From Symsagittifera roscoffensis (Eukaryota > Xenacoelomorpha > Acoela > Convolutidae), in NCBI RefSeq assembly GCF_963678635.1, contig NC_087062.1, forward strand, positions 52,340,473-52,400,472: 60,000 nucleotides of DNA, given 5' to 3'. Numbering within the stretch: the first letter of the stretch is position 1; every line of letters starts with the position of its first letter. The notes below the pieces were generated by a model. It was not told the origin of the DNA. It was given only the letters and a program-made list of their open reading frames with translations, and made no database searches. Below are positions 21,599 to 33,717 of this stretch, one piece after another. The translations under genes were made by a program, and so were the position numbers.

Positions 21599-21849
21599 AT
21601 TTCTGAAACGTATCACATGAGCGAAACAAAGTTTTAGAAATTGTTTTGGTAGCAAACTTTCAGCTTTGTTTCTGCAAAAAGAACATAAGGATAATGCCCC
21701 TAGTATTTGTGTGATCCCATTTGGCGTTCAAATAAATGGTTGGTTTCACTCATACTCTTTTTATGTCCAATAATGATTACGACTACCTCAAATTAACACC
21801 GAAAAATTATATCTGCAATCGGTTTTGAAAATACCTTGGGCTTTGAAAT
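21599..21849 (+). repeat. Repeat R, copy 3
   Basis: The longest copy, about 250 bp, directly follows copy 2 head to tail. It starts TATTTCTGAAACG like copy 1 and ends with the same tail as copy 2. Confidence 0.9.
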
Positions 21850-22639
21850 TTGTCAATTTTGCAAACTTGTTTGATTAAAATCGATTTTTCTAAAGTTTAT
21901 TTCCAATAAATTCGAATTATTCTGCTTTTGATTTTTTTTATTATTGTTCCGATTTTCAAAAACTTTTGGGGTAGTTTTTTTTTCAGATAAGTTTTGGCAT
22001 TTAAATTAGACTTTTACAGCGGGGTTTTAATATCATCTGAACGGTGGTATTGATGCCGTGAGCTCAAATTAAAATAACAAGTAAGCGGCAAAATTAATTC
22101 TTTCAATTTGAAATTAAGGAAGCAATTTGCTCTTGATAATTGGCTACCAGATTCAAAGAAATATGTCATTTTGTACTAAGCCTACGGCATGGGCTTAAAA
22201 TAAAAAAAATGTCAAATTTAATTGATTTTGAACGGCAGTCGGATCGTTCATTTGAGCAGCCTCGTCTGATTTAGGGCACAATAATAGGTCACGAGACATA
22301 ATTAAGGAAGCTGATATAGTATAATTAAGTTAAAATGTTTTAAAAAATCCCTAAACTCAAATTCCATCACTTAGCATTTGATATTAACTGTCATGCCAGC
22401 TGACATAAGCTTCCTTTTACGTAGTCTTTTCAAACAAGTTTTTCAAATACTGATTTTGTTCGACCATTTGAAAAACGGAGAGGAATTTTGTACTAGTGTG
22501 TTTTTTTTCTTACTTTTTTTTGTTTTCCACGTAAAATCAGCTGGCACAAATATTCATTGGAGAGAATTAAGTGATAAATCACACTGAAACCGTTACAGTC
22601 ATGTTTTTAATGACATGAAAAATTTTCAAAAAAAATCTC
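21850..22639. other. Non-coding interval
   Basis: No gene, repeat boundary or RNA signal recognised; AT-rich with short random ORFs. Confidence 0.6.
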
Positions 22640-23010
22640 CTGATTTCGAGAAAAGCTGGTTTGAAATTTTTGGTTGTTTTTAACTGAATTCGAGCAAATA
22701 AAGCGAGCGAGCGGGCTTGAAATAGCTTTTTTAATGGCTCTAAAGCTTACAATAGCTTTAAATAAAACGTACAAAATTAGTTTTACTTGAAAAACATTAG
22801 TTTTTTGGAATATTTTAGCAGCTTTTTGGAATCAAAAACTTCAAAAATTTGACCACTACCTTTGAATTTTTTTTTTCGTTTTCTAGTCATTTTTCTAGAA
22901 AAATTGTTGTTCGGTTTGCTTATTTTACTAAGACTGTCGAATATGCCTAATCTGTAGTTTTTCTTTCAGCTCCATGTATCACCGAAAAAACGACAATAAA
23001 TTGAAAAAAC
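22640..23010 (+). repeat. Dispersed repeat family with AAATAAAGCGAGCG core, copy 1
   Basis: Shares ordered blocks with 39496-39840: GAGAAAAGCTGG-like start, GCAAATAAAGCGAGCG, CTTACAATAGCTT, TTGTTGTTCGGTTTGCTTATTTTA and a run of CGACACTAA-like units at the end. Probably a non-autonomous element; ends not defined. Confidence 0.7.
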
Positions 23011-23850
23011 GACACTAAAAAAACGACGCTAAAAACAAACGACACCTAAGTGCGTACGCGTTAAAAGGAAAGCTTTGCAGATTGTAAATATTAAAAAGCT
23101 ACGCTGTGAATACTGTTTTACCTCGATCTAAAATAATTGAGCTGATATCTAGACTTTGAGTTTTAGGTGGAAAAACGGTGCTTCTTTTAAACCCATCTAG
23201 GATACCTAAGCCGATAGATGCCTCCTAAATTTAGGTGAGGATTTGGGGCTTTTCCTCAGTCTCAAATGTGTAGGCAAGTTGACCGCAGTAGATTTGATTT
23301 TATTTGAAATTGTACCCATTGTTTCAAGCCAATCTACAAATTATCGACTTTAGCGAACAACTATTCTCCACTTTTACATACGGGTTGTAAAGCCTGAAAT
23401 TGTGCACCCCATATACGAGAATTAGACCGACAGTTACACATAACCCTGCCCAGTTAACTAAACATAGGGTGGTTACCATCAAGTAAGTGGAGCAGCATAG
23501 TAAGAAGTCTATTGAATCGGATAACTTGAGGTTTGTTGACATCAGGGAAAAGACGATCCGATTACGATGAAAAATAAGTCAGATTTAAAGATGAAGATTT
23601 TACACAAATCTGTCAAACAACTATAATGAAATGACTTTTTAAGGAGTATCAAAATAGAAAAATTGACTCGGCCGACCCCCTAAATCGCCTTAAGTTGTCA
23701 AAAAATGCTGAAATGAGTAAATATAAAATAGTTGCATTCGTTCTGCCTTCTCTTATTTGTCAAACTTATTTAGCAATCAAATTTGATTCAGGTATAATCT
23801 GGAACCAAAAAAAAAATATTCTTTCGAAAAAGGGGAAAATTGACTTGCTG
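23011..23850. other. Non-coding interval
   Basis: No supported feature. The minus-strand ORF at 23324-23542 has no motif I recognise. Confidence 0.6.
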
Positions 23851-24237
23851 CCCGTGTTGACCTCCATACACCGAAAATGCTTATCATACAATTCCATACA
23901 ACAAAAATCATTATCATACAATTTCATACATCAAGTGTATGGAGAAAATACTTGTCATACAATTTTCATACATTTTCGAAATACAATAGAAAATAAAAGC
24001 TTAACATTTTCCGCGGAAATTTTTTGCAGACCAGTTTTTGGAAACTTCAAAGAAAATGGTAGCATTTTTTTTTTTCAAAGGATGAGAACAAAATGCGAAA
24101 ACAAATCCGTTCAAATCCAAGTAAAGGAGAAGCAATTAAAAACAAAAAAATACAAATTTCGTTGAATTTTTTTTCTCTCAATAATGCTTTGATGCAAGCA
24201 ATCTTTTCTGAAGTTTGTCACGCTTTGGCGCTATTAG

Positions 24238-24607
24238 GGCCTGAAACGCACGTTTATGCATGTCTCAGGCCTTCCCCACCATATTTTGATTTAAAAAACC
24301 AAATACTTTATAAATTGCTTTTTTTAAAATCAAATTATGGTAGGAAGACCTGAGACATGCATAAACGTGCGTTTCAGGCCCTGAAACGCACGTTTACGTT
24401 TATAAATTGTTTTTTTTTTATGAAAACATGGTGGGAGAAGGCCTGAGACATGCATAAACGTGCGTTTCAGGTCCTCAAACGCACGTTTATGCATGTCTCA
24501 GGTCTTCCCCCACCACATTTTGATATATATAAGAAAAAAAATTATAAAATATTTGGTTTTTTTAAATCAAAATATGGCGGGGGAAGACCTGAGACATGCA
24601 TAAACGC
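24238..24607. repeat. Cluster of three back-to-back long palindromes
   Basis: One arm of about 63 bp, beginning GGCCTGAAACGCACGTTTA, alternates with its reverse complement. Arms are at 24238-24300 / 24317-24380 inverted, 24379-24397 / 24428-24470 inverted (shortened), and 24471-24524 / 24553-24607 inverted. Arms differ by few bases. Transcripts could form long hairpins. Confidence 0.9.
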
Positions 24608-24639
24608 CATAACAGGGCCCGCACTCAGTAAAAAGAGAA

Positions 24640-25440
24640 AAATATCGATTATATTACAATTATAATTGTGATTTTATTAAAATTATAATTAATTAAAAGC
24701 GTTAAATAAGGATCTTTAGACGATTTGTAATCGTTTATCATGATAACAATTTTCGTGATATTAAACTAAATTATAATCATTTATAATTGATTATAGTAGT
24801 TCAAAAAATCTCTTTCAGCTCTTATAATCTCTTATAATCTCTTATAATTTCTTAATATCAATTATCATCTATTATAAAAGACTATAATCCTTTTTTCTGT
24901 CAAAATTTTTTAAAACTGAGATGTCATGTCACGTTTTATTCACCTGAACACAAAGTTCTACCACGAAACAAAAGTTTCAAAAAGATCTCTTCATTTTATT
25001 TGAAAGAATCCCACGGTAGGTGAAATATTATTCTTCTATATAAACCATGAAACTAAAGCAGTGTGCCGATATTTTGGTGGCCAAAAAAACTTAAAATGTG
25101 CAGCATGAAACAACTATAACCAAGAAGAAATGAAAAAAAAAAATGTTAAGTTTGAATTGATGTGAAAATTGTTACAACAATTTTCCCCATTTTCCTATAA
25201 ATAAACGTCTCGTAAGCATAAAATATGAGCATTTCAGGTTAAAGGTCGAAGACAAAATGGGCAAACAAAAATGATTATAAACAATTATAATCAATTGTTA
25301 TAGGATTTTTCTTCAAAACAAATAAGTTAGAAATTCGGATTAAAATAATCAATTTTAATTGATTATAATGTATTTTAATTGATCATAAATGACTTCAAAA
25401 AGAGAGATATAATCGATTTATAATATAATTTATAAAGTGT
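24640..25440. repeat. AT-rich stretch of ATAATTGATTATAAT-type inverted words
   Basis: Many short copies of TTATAAT/ATTATAA words, including three nearly tandem CTCTTATAAT units near 24820-24850. It ends at 25438-25465 with a fragment of the palindrome arm (AATCAAAATATGGTGGGGG). Confidence 0.75.
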
Positions 25441-25726
25441 TTTTTTAATCAAAATATGGTGGGGGCTTATTAGATGGGCTTGAATGTAACTAGTGCCAAA
25501 AAAATCCGAAAACTGTTTGTCATACAATTCTCATAAATAACAAATTTTTAGTCATACAGTTTCCATTTATGGCAAAAATAATAGTCATACATATTCCATT
25601 TAGGGGAAATGTTTATAATAGAGATTTCATACAATTTTCTGTAGGTATGGAATTGTATGGAATTATATGACAAGAAATTTACCATTTATGAGAATTGTAT
25701 GATAAGCATTTTTGGTCAACCCGGGG

Positions 25727-28212
25727 ATTTTGGAGAAAAGTTTCATGTAAGAAAGAATAGCTAATAAGACAGCCAAGCTGATGCTATTGATTTTTTTCCC
25801 GAAGACATGCAAAAAGAGCAAAAAAATATAAAAACCTGCCCGAAGAAAAAATTTCATAGCAATCTCAGTTGCTTATTCGCGAAAGTCACGATGAAAAATT
25901 TTGAAAAAGATTGATCTTTGAAACTGAAAGACTAAACTGAAAAAAAAATAGATTCAATCACAGTTTTGCAGCATTCATCCACAGTTTCAATCCTATGTGG
26001 AATTACCTATTGCGAACTTTGGGCAGCGAACTTGTTGCAGCCAGGATGAGCAACAAACGAACCTCGCAAGATTTGAAAACTAAATTAAAATCAAGTTTTG
26101 CCATCATCTGACTTATAGATCGGTTTCCGACGATATTGTGAAGCCCATTTGGAGCTTCTCTGCTAGAAATCGAGATATCAATTTTATCATATCAGAAACT
26201 GATGCATTGTGAAAATTGCAAAGATTCCAAGAGATTGTGTGAATATTTACTTTGAAAATTGTGTTCTGATGCAACCGGCATAGGAGAAATTCAAACTAAA
26301 CAAAAGAGAATCCCGAAACAGATGAAAAATTAAACGAAATTTAAGCCAAAGCAAAGAAAAAATTAGGTCACAGTCATTATCCGCAGCACCAAACATACTA
26401 GAGTTTTCTAGTTAATGAATGAAAATGGTACATCCAACTGGCTGACCACTCTTTCTGCCTCCTATAGAGGAACACGCATTCTGATTGAGCCACTCGACCA
26501 GTTGTGATGCTCTTTGCTTACGATATGAATTAAGCATTCAAAGATAAACATTCGCAATGTGAACATGGTAACAGCTTTTCTTTAAAGCGTATGATGTTGT
26601 GCTGTATCGTTGGGTTTCCAGCAAAAAGTTACCATGAACTTATAACACCAAGACAGAAAAGCTCTTGACAGAAGTTAGCTTAAACGTTGAAGTTGAGTAA
26701 CTCTTAAAAAGACCGATGGCGGTCTTTAAAATGAGGTTTTTCAATGCATGCACCTAGTTGAACGTGGATCCTCCTTTTTGTTCACGGGAAACCTAATCTT
26801 GCAAAGAAGCGTTGTTTCTAACGGAACATCCAAACAATGTAACATAACTTTTCCCTCCTTTTGTAATATCCTGCTCTGGAGGTGGGGGAAAGCTTGCTGC
26901 CATGTTCTACAAAAAACTGGCTCCCATGATGGCAGAAAAGAATGAAACTTTGTAGTACATCTGGAGTTTTGTTGCCGTCTAGGGTTCGCTTTGATCAGAT
27001 CAGCTAGCATGTGTGTCTGAAAAGCACAGTCAACTTCGTGGAGCTGCGCGCTCTGCAGAAGCTAAGCCGACCTAATAAACAGTCTTGTTATCCAACCTTT
27101 TGCTCTAAAATACAATTGATTCAATTTTATGGCATTCAAGTTGCTTTTGGTAGGCATCCTTGTTTCATAAGTCTTATCGAACTAATTTTTTTTGACAATT
27201 TCCTGTAAATTTTACAATTGCTGCAATTTAATTTTAGTTGTCATATTTTTTTGCACTTTACTTCCTCAAAACTTGGGGTCGGTTTCCTAAAAAACAGTCC
27301 CTAGATGCTCCAGAAAAATTCAGAAAACAATATCGCATCCTATTCCTAGCGCGTCTGAGTTGTTTGTCTAATGATTCGAGTGCAATTGCCAAAATCAAAA
27401 ACTGTTTGTTTTTGACTTTTTGAGTCAAACGATGTTTTGAGCCGAACGAGCCAAACACTTTTTGTCCTTGTTTCTTGACCATTGCCCGCAATTGACTTAA
27501 TTCAACTTCGCAGGTCGTCGGTCGAATTTGTCTGGCTTTAATTCGATTTTCCTCATGGGTCAATTTTGTTCAACTATCACATGATATTATTTCATCTTAA
27601 CTTGATTAATCTAATCTATTATTTAATCTGTTTGATTTGTAATTTTTGCTCACACTAATTGTGGGAAAAGCCGCAAAACAAGCCTAAAATTCCAGCAGCG
27701 GCTGTTTTTCCATAAAATGGTGTTTGTTTTCGACTTAAGTATAAATCGCATTGAAGTGGCCTTCCTCAAAACTTAACTGCCTGTCAGAATCAAATGCTTT
27801 ATTGTGTCATGCAATCTTGTCTATAGGTAGTTATGATATCAATATGGCATTAATTTGAAGAAATTTTTCGGTCCTACTGTTTATATGATCTTAGTTTAAA
27901 AAAAGTAGACGAATAGATTTTGCTCATGGAGATGCCACCCGACAAGCTGATGCCTTTTTATTATTCTCCCCAGCCGAAATTTATGGTAAATGTACAGTTT
28001 CACATAATTTATGGTTATAAGTTTTGACTTGAAAATAAAATTATTATTATAATCTTGTTTTCTTCAGAGTATGTGCTATCCTATGTGAATATGTGTAATT
28101 CTCTGCCTTCCTGTTAAAAAATTATTATCAAAAAAATAACTGAACTGTCATCTCGTAATTCAGAAAAGTGATTGGCAAAAGCAAAACTCTTATTGAAACT
28201 CACGTGTAGCCA
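25727..28212. other. Interval without a supported gene; two minus-strand ORFs noted
   Basis: Mostly AT-rich. Two minus-strand ORFs (26741-27010, 89 codons; 27258-27563, 101 codons) have fairly ordinary composition but no motif I recognise. The first follows a CTTTTCAG that could be a splice acceptor. They may be exon fragments or chance; I cannot support either as a gene. Confidence 0.5.
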
Positions 28213-28385
28213 GTAGCGTGCCCAGAAATTTTTCTAGGGAGGGCAGTTTTTCGAGAAAAAAAATTTTTAGGTCGACCAATTTGATTTTCCGAGCTCTCCG
28301 AAAATACTATAAGGACCCTATTCTGTCAAAAATTTTGTACAAATATTCGAAAAAAAACAGTCTAAGCACGACGTTTTGAGCATTT
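28213..28385 (-). repeat. Left part of a MITE-like repeat split by the BEL element
   Basis: Reads like the reverse strand of the MITE at 36111-36539: GTCGACC-AATTTGATTTT, then CTCTCCGAAAA, then a CAGTC block in the same order. Its first bases (CAGTAGCGTGCCCAGAA) are divergent from that TIR. The continuation is at 35014 onward. Confidence 0.6.
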
Positions 28386-28630
28386 TGTTATTTGCCAATT
28401 TGACAATTGACAATCATCTTAGATGACTTCAACTTTTCACATGTAATCAGGAAAACTCCGGGAAAGAAATTGAAAACCAGAACTCAGCAAATACAAAATT
28501 GGGAAAAACTGCAAAACTAAATTACCAAACACGTGCAACCAACTAATTTATAATCAAATCAACGTTTAAAGCAAGAAAATACTCAAGTACACCGTGTAAA
28601 CTAGAAAAGATTACATTTTCGTTTTCAATA
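28386..28630 (+). repeat. 5' LTR of the BEL/Pao element (245 bp)
   Basis: Aligned by eye with 34771-35013; begins TGTTATTTGCC and ends GTTTTCAATA directly before a TGG. Confidence 0.88.
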
Positions 28631-28648
28631 TGGCACTCAGCTAAATTG
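28631..28648 (+). promoter_or_regulatory. Candidate primer-binding site of the BEL element
   Basis: TGGCACTCAGCTAAATTG starts directly after the 5' LTR. TGG pairs with the tRNA CCA end. The tRNA was not identified. Confidence 0.55.
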
Positions 28649-29054
28649 CCGGAAACCACACCCTTGCTCTACCCCTTGACCAGGCTGGAAGCCCAGTTTG
28701 TCTTTAGTGCCAACTAAGGACAACTCGTTTTTAAGATTTAAAAAAAATCGGGTGAACAATTCTGACCCCCCATAGCTTAACTTTGGTGAAGGGACGTTAA
28801 CTTTACGTTTGGTTTATATTACTTTCCGCCTGTTTAAGTATCGGAACGAACTACTTTCAAGCATTTGTAACTTTCTATTCCGTTATACTTAGTTGAAAAT
28901 TTATTTTCCGCTCCATTGTTATTTTGCTTCGTTCCTTTTAAGTTTAGATCTAGCTCCCTAGGACAGAAACTAACAAAATAGGTCAAAACTACGACTGGAT
29001 ACGACATCTACAACAATTGCAACGACAACAACGATCAGCTACGACAAATTATCC

Positions 29055-30772
29055 ATGCCCAACAAAACGACTCTCCCCCAGAGAAACCTTCTCATCGCCC
29101 AACTAGAGCGCCTCTTCGAAAAGCCGAGTACGAAAAGCCGAGTACGAAAAGCCTCTTCGAAAAGACGAGTACCAAAAGCCATCAGTGACATCAAAACGAA
29201 CTACAACATATCTGACTCAGAAAACGAGATGAAGAAAATTCTCAGCAATTTGGAAGACGCTACTACGTACCTTGTAGACCACCCGACTGAGCACGCCACT
29301 GCGGAGAACCTCATCAACCGCTTCGATGAATGATATACAAGGCGAACACGACGACATCATGGAAGAATTTAGACAGATGCTACAAGAAAATACAGCAGAG
29401 ACAACTCCACAACAGCAGAACACTAATGCCACCACAGTTCAAGCCCCCCACACAGCTGATTCAGTGCAACAACAACCAATACTAGATAGGGACTCTAGCC
29501 AGACGTCAACATTATCCAGCAGCAGCCATCAGCCCGGATCATCAGCTCAGCAAATAGTACAGGAGCAGAATTCTTCAGATAGCCAGGATACTCAGAAGCA
29601 AGTCCCCCAGACAGATTTTGAAATACACAGACCACCGCTTCAACAAACAGAACACGACACCACCAACCCAAGCCTCAGCTTCAACATAGTTACAGAACAG
29701 CAGTTCATTCCAGCAGCAGATTCTCAGACATCAAGTAACGGACAGTCGCGAACATACTACAGTCTTATGACTAGACCCCCAAAAGTAAAAATCGATCCTT
29801 TCGACGGAAATCCTATGAAATGGAGCATGTGGTTCGGACTCTTCTAAGCAACAATCCACAATCAACCCATCTCGCACGCCAAAAAGATGACTCATCTGCA
29901 GACTTTAGTGAGTGGAAAAGCAAATCAAGCTATTTCTGGTTACTCCTGCAATAGCACTATGTACAACGATGCCCTCCATGAACTACGACGACAATATGGA
30001 CGACCCGACATCATCATCAATGACTTCATCAACAGACTACAGAGCTTCAAGCAACCATAGATTGAGGGATTCGTACATGGAGTTTTTCACATTCATCAGT
30101 AACATGGTTGAAACGTAACGGATGCATGGGTTCAAAGACGATTTGAATTCTACAATATACGTACAATTTGCCGTCCGCAAATTGCAACACCAGCAGCAGC
30201 TTCAGTGGACACAGTACATCACCGCCCAGATTATCGACCAGCCTAATCTCATCGCCTTCAACGACTGGATAAGACAGTTTGCATTAGCATGCGATCACTT
30301 AGCACCTATGCAACCACAGGAAATGACCCTGGACTCGAGCGATCGACAACAACTAGCGCCAAGAATTCGATACCCCAACGGATCTCGACCATCAACCAAC
30401 CAGCCTTCACAGAAGACTTCCCAAAATTGGAATGCGAATGCCCGACCCCCATGTCCCTTCGATGGACAAACTCACCACCCAGCATACTGCAGCAAGTATC
30501 AGAATTCATCTTTGGAAGAGAAGAAGAAACTCGTTTCAGAAAAGAAACTTTTTGACAACTGCCTTGGCCAACATCAAGTAAAAGACTGCCCATCAAAGCA
30601 CACATGCAGCAAATGCAATCAACATCATCACACAACTTTACACGACGAACAGCGAACACAAAGAACACCAAAGTGTAACCCAAACCAGCAACCGAACCAA
30701 GTCAACCATCTTGCCAGCCAAAAGAAGATATCAAGAATCAACAACTCACTGGTGCTGCTGCTTTACCAGTAA
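29055..30772 (+). pseudogene. gag: BEL/Pao Gag, frameshifted
   Basis: Four pieces lie in three frames: 29055-29333, 29326-29847, 29912-30118 and 30122-30772. The N-terminus is basic and contains a 15-bp tandem repeat (29115-29150, CGAAAAGCCGAGTA units). The middle is Gln/Ser-rich. The piece ending at 29847 has an FDGNPMKWSMWF motif typical of the DUF1759 Gag domain. The last piece has a Cys/His zinc-knuckle region (CSKCNQHHHTTLH near 30605), the usual BEL pattern. The breaks are ordinary decay. Confidence 0.85.
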
Positions 30773-31187
30773 CATTACGACACCGCCACATATACCTTAA
30801 AGTATACGCCTTTCCTGATACAGGGAATAAAAACAGCTACATATCGCAACCGACAGCAGCATATCATCAACTGGAGGAAACTAACCATCAGGAACAACTT
30901 CTCATTGGAGGTTTTGTCAACTCGCAGACAATAGAGGCTAAGACAGTGGATATTACAATTCAACCATTTGAAAATAACACCTTAGCGTTTGAACTGACTA
31001 ATGTTTTAATCCAAGAGAACATCAACTTGAATGCAGCGGAGCCCAAAAAAATGAGTGACATCAGAAGCCAATACAACCACTTTAAGGATATATGTTTTCC
31101 AAACTTAACAACAACGACGTAGACCTTGTGAATTGAACGGACAAAATTAACATCATCAGCCCGAAGACCACCATCAAAGGAAATCAA
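30773..31187 (+). pseudogene. BEL/Pao aspartic protease region
   Basis: In the frame starting before 30773 the motif FPDTGNKNSYIS has its catalytic D-T-G at 30817-30825, the hallmark of the DUF1758-type protease of BEL elements. An LLIGGF strand (about 30900) and a conserved Asn/Leu region follow. The frame is stopped near 31122, before the RT region. Confidence 0.75.
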
Positions 31188-31343
31188 AATGTTCCTCGAG
31201 CAGTCCTTTCAGCCCTAGGATGGACATTAGCGGGACCCAACAACGACATTGGATACTTCTCAAGCCACCAAGCAACAGCCAACCTAATACATATATCAAC
31301 TGACGACACACAAATCTCGGATCTTCTCACTTCATTCTGGCGA

Positions 31344-32525
31344 ATGAAAACCTATGCCACATCACCTAAAATAACGATGTCATCGAACGAAATACACACT
31401 ATGCAAACACTTCGGACAACCATATCATTATACGACAACCGCTATCAACTTGGACTTCTGTGGATACCAAATTCAAATCTTCCCAACAACTATAAAGCAG
31501 CATTTGCCCAATACAACTGGATGCAAACACAACCTAACGAGAATTCAGAAAAATTGGCTCTCTGCGAGAATACAATTGACCAGGATCTCAGCAAGCACTA
31601 CATGAGGAAATTAGAGCCAGACGAAATACCTTCGAGAGGTTGGATTTTACCTGAACATGGCATTATCAACCCAAACAAGCCAGGAAATTTTCGCCTTGTT
31701 TCCAATGCCAAATCCAATTTTAAAGGAATATGTCTGAATGATATGCTTCTCACTGGACCTGACTTTCTCTGCAATCTACTAGGAGTAATTACCCGATTTC
31801 GCAAACGGAAGCATCCCATCACCCCCGACATTGAAGGGATGTATATGCAGGTTTCTGTTAACCCCGAAGACAGAAAATTTCTTCGTTTTCTCTGGGGAGC
31901 GGAAGAACCCGAAATTTTTGAGTACTTTCGATTCGCCTTTGGAGCCAAATGTTCTTCTGCTTGTGCTTCTGAGAGCCATCCCCACATGAAAAAACTTGTC
32001 TACGAGAACTTCTACATGGATGACTTCTTCGAAGCCACCGACGATAATGACACAGCAGTGAAAATCATAGAAGACCTTCGACACTTACTACAACAAAGAA
32101 GCTTCAACCTGACGAATTGGATCACTACGGATCATAGAATTCTGCAAACAATACCAGAAGAACATAGATCCATCACCGTAGACGAAATCATGGACCCCAA
32201 AATCTTCAAGCGAATTCTCGGAATAAATTGGAGAGTAACTAACGATACACTCAGTTTCACTACTGACAAATTACACGAACTCGCCCAGAAAAAACCTACA
32301 CAACGGAATCTACTTCGCGCAGCTTCTTCAATCTTTGACCCAACTGGAACTGAAGCACCTATTTCTATTCGACTACGAATAACCCAGCCAGCAATTTGGA
32401 GAAAAGGAGTGAAAATGGACGACCAAATTTTACGAGAAATGATACCTGAACTTTTTGAGCTTCTCGACGAGAAAAACAACATAGAGACAGTAGAAATACC
32501 TCGACACTGTTTCGGATACAGCTAG
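31344..32525 (+). pseudogene. pol: BEL/Pao reverse transcriptase
   Basis: A 393-codon open segment. It contains the BEL-type RT start (GWILPEHGIINPNKPGNFRLV near 31640), a TPDIEGMYMQV block with the first Asp (about 31825), an FRFAFGAKCSSACAS block (about 31928), and the YMDD catalytic box near 32012. A block after this matches the A17/Pao-specific region (ILGINWR near 32215). Residues between the FGAKCSSA block and YMDD are fewer than usual, suggesting a small in-frame deletion. It ends at TAG 32523-32525 but the frame continues into RNase H. Confidence 0.88.
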
Positions 32526-33240
32526 GACAACATCGCTCTTCATGTTTTTTCAGATGCCTCCTACAGCGCCCTAGCAGCAGTCGCTTATTTTGTATACAGC
32601 AACAGTGCCAACTGACAAATCAGCAGTGCCTTTGTTCTTTGTAAAACAGCAGGCAATAACTAAATTGGAACTACAAGCCGCAGTTTTTGGTGCCAGCCTC
32701 GCAAAGTTCATCCGCAGAGAACGAAGGATTGACATCAGCTCTACGCATATGTGGTTCGACAGCACAACAGCGCTTCAATGGATACAGGAATCTGCTATAC
32801 GACAACAAATTTTTGTGACTCAAAGAGTTGCAGAACTTTTAGAAAGCACCCAAGCGTGTCAATGGAAATATTGCCTAAACCCAGCAGACGACGGAACCCG
32901 TGGAATACCCCTATCGGAATTCAGTAACAAGTCAAGATTGTTCACGGGATCAAAATTTTTATGTGAATCAGAATGCAACTGGCCAAAACTACAATTAAAT
33001 GACGCCAATACGGATATCTTGAAACTCAACGATCGAACTGGACACATGGATGAAATAGCAAAAACCCCAGTGCTAGTTTTTCAAGCTTCCCCCGAAAAGA
33101 CAGTACAAAGTTTCATCGACTACAACAGATTCTCTAAATGGACAAGAATTCTCCGAACAACCGCATACTTGATGCGTGCTCTCAGGATTTTCAAAGATAA
33201 AGACTACACTCCCTTAACGAAAACCCGACAACCGAACTGA
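32526..33240 (+). pseudogene. pol: BEL/Pao RNase H region
   Basis: After the TAG at 32523 the same frame reads HVFSDASYSALAAVAYF, an RNase H start with its catalytic Asp. It then breaks near 32580 and resumes in frame 1 at 32590. That part has KLELQAAVFGA with the Glu (about 32665), a MWFDSTTALQWI block with the next Asp (about 32750), and a LNPADDGTRG block with the last Asp pair (about 32880), all typical of BEL/Pao. It ends at TGA 33238-33240. Confidence 0.85.
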
Positions 33241-33251
33241 CAAGCAACAAC

Positions 33252-33717
33252 ATGTTTGCCGCAAAGAATTTTAACTTCAAGCAGACGCAACGAGACAGCT
33301 TCAACCCAGAATTCAACCCTTTGACACAAAATAAACCAATCACCACAACTAGCAGACTTCGACATCTGTCACCATTTCTAGACGAAGACGGACTCTTGCG
33401 AGCACGTCGACACCTCGAGAAATCTCAATTGGACTATTGCATAAAAAACACAATTATCCTTGATGGAAACCACCCAGCAGTTCATCTCTTTATAGGACAA
33501 ACCCACAAAGACAACCAGCATTGGCCACGATCGCACTTAAAAATATTCGTCAAAACGAGTATTGGATTCTCTGTGTTCGAGCACACATTGACAAGGTCAT
33601 AAAAACTGTTACGAATGCCGACGACAACACGCAACTGGACTACAGCCGCAACTTGCGTCCCTACCCGCCTTCAGATTTCCGGACGCTAAACCCTTCCCGT
33701 TTCATGAAACAGGATTA
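33252..33717 (+). pseudogene. pol: BEL/Pao integrase N-terminal region
   Basis: 33252-33602 reads LRHLSPFLDEDGLLRARRHL-type sequence (about 33350-33415), typical of the linker before BEL integrases, and an H-x-H region near 33470-33510. It is frameshifted near 33520 into an NIRQNEYWIL block; the Cys pair usual for the zinc-binding domain is not clear. Decayed. Confidence 0.75.

Larger units (their letters stand above)
18210..21849 (-). mobile_element. Decayed Ty3/gypsy element embedded among copies of a short repeat
   Basis: On the minus strand, gag (about 21150-20077), protease (20098-19379) and RT (19321-18455) follow in order, all broken by frameshifts. RNase H and integrase are absent: the coding part stops in the RT thumb, and repeat copy R1 begins about 40 bases further. 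A candidate 5' LTR begins TGTCATACT at 21404 (minus strand) and would run to about 21150, where CA is followed by TGGCGC, a possible primer-binding site. No matching 3' LTR was found. It is not related to element 1 beyond the superfamily. Confidence 0.8.
23851..25726. mobile_element. Foldback-like element bounded by inverted repeats
   Basis: The left end (23851-23910) reads CCCGTGTTGACC then GAAAATGCTTATCATACAATTC. The right end (25690-25726) is its inverted complement: GAATTGTATGATAAGCATTTT, then GGTCAACCCGGGG. Inside, both arms hold many irregular copies of a TCATACAATTC word. The centre holds a cluster of long palindromes (24238-24607) and AT-rich inverted repeats. There is no transposase ORF. 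The architecture is that of a foldback or composite MITE-like element; superfamily not assigned and target duplication not seen. Confidence 0.65.

Noticed and set aside
23695-24165. 156-codon plus ORF covering the left arm of the foldback element
   Set aside because: Runs from unique DNA into repeat arms and has Lys/Asn/Ile bias of AT-rich DNA; no motif.
24238-24607. CRISPR-like regular repeats
   Set aside because: Arms alternate in orientation and the host is eukaryotic; these are palindromes, not a CRISPR array.
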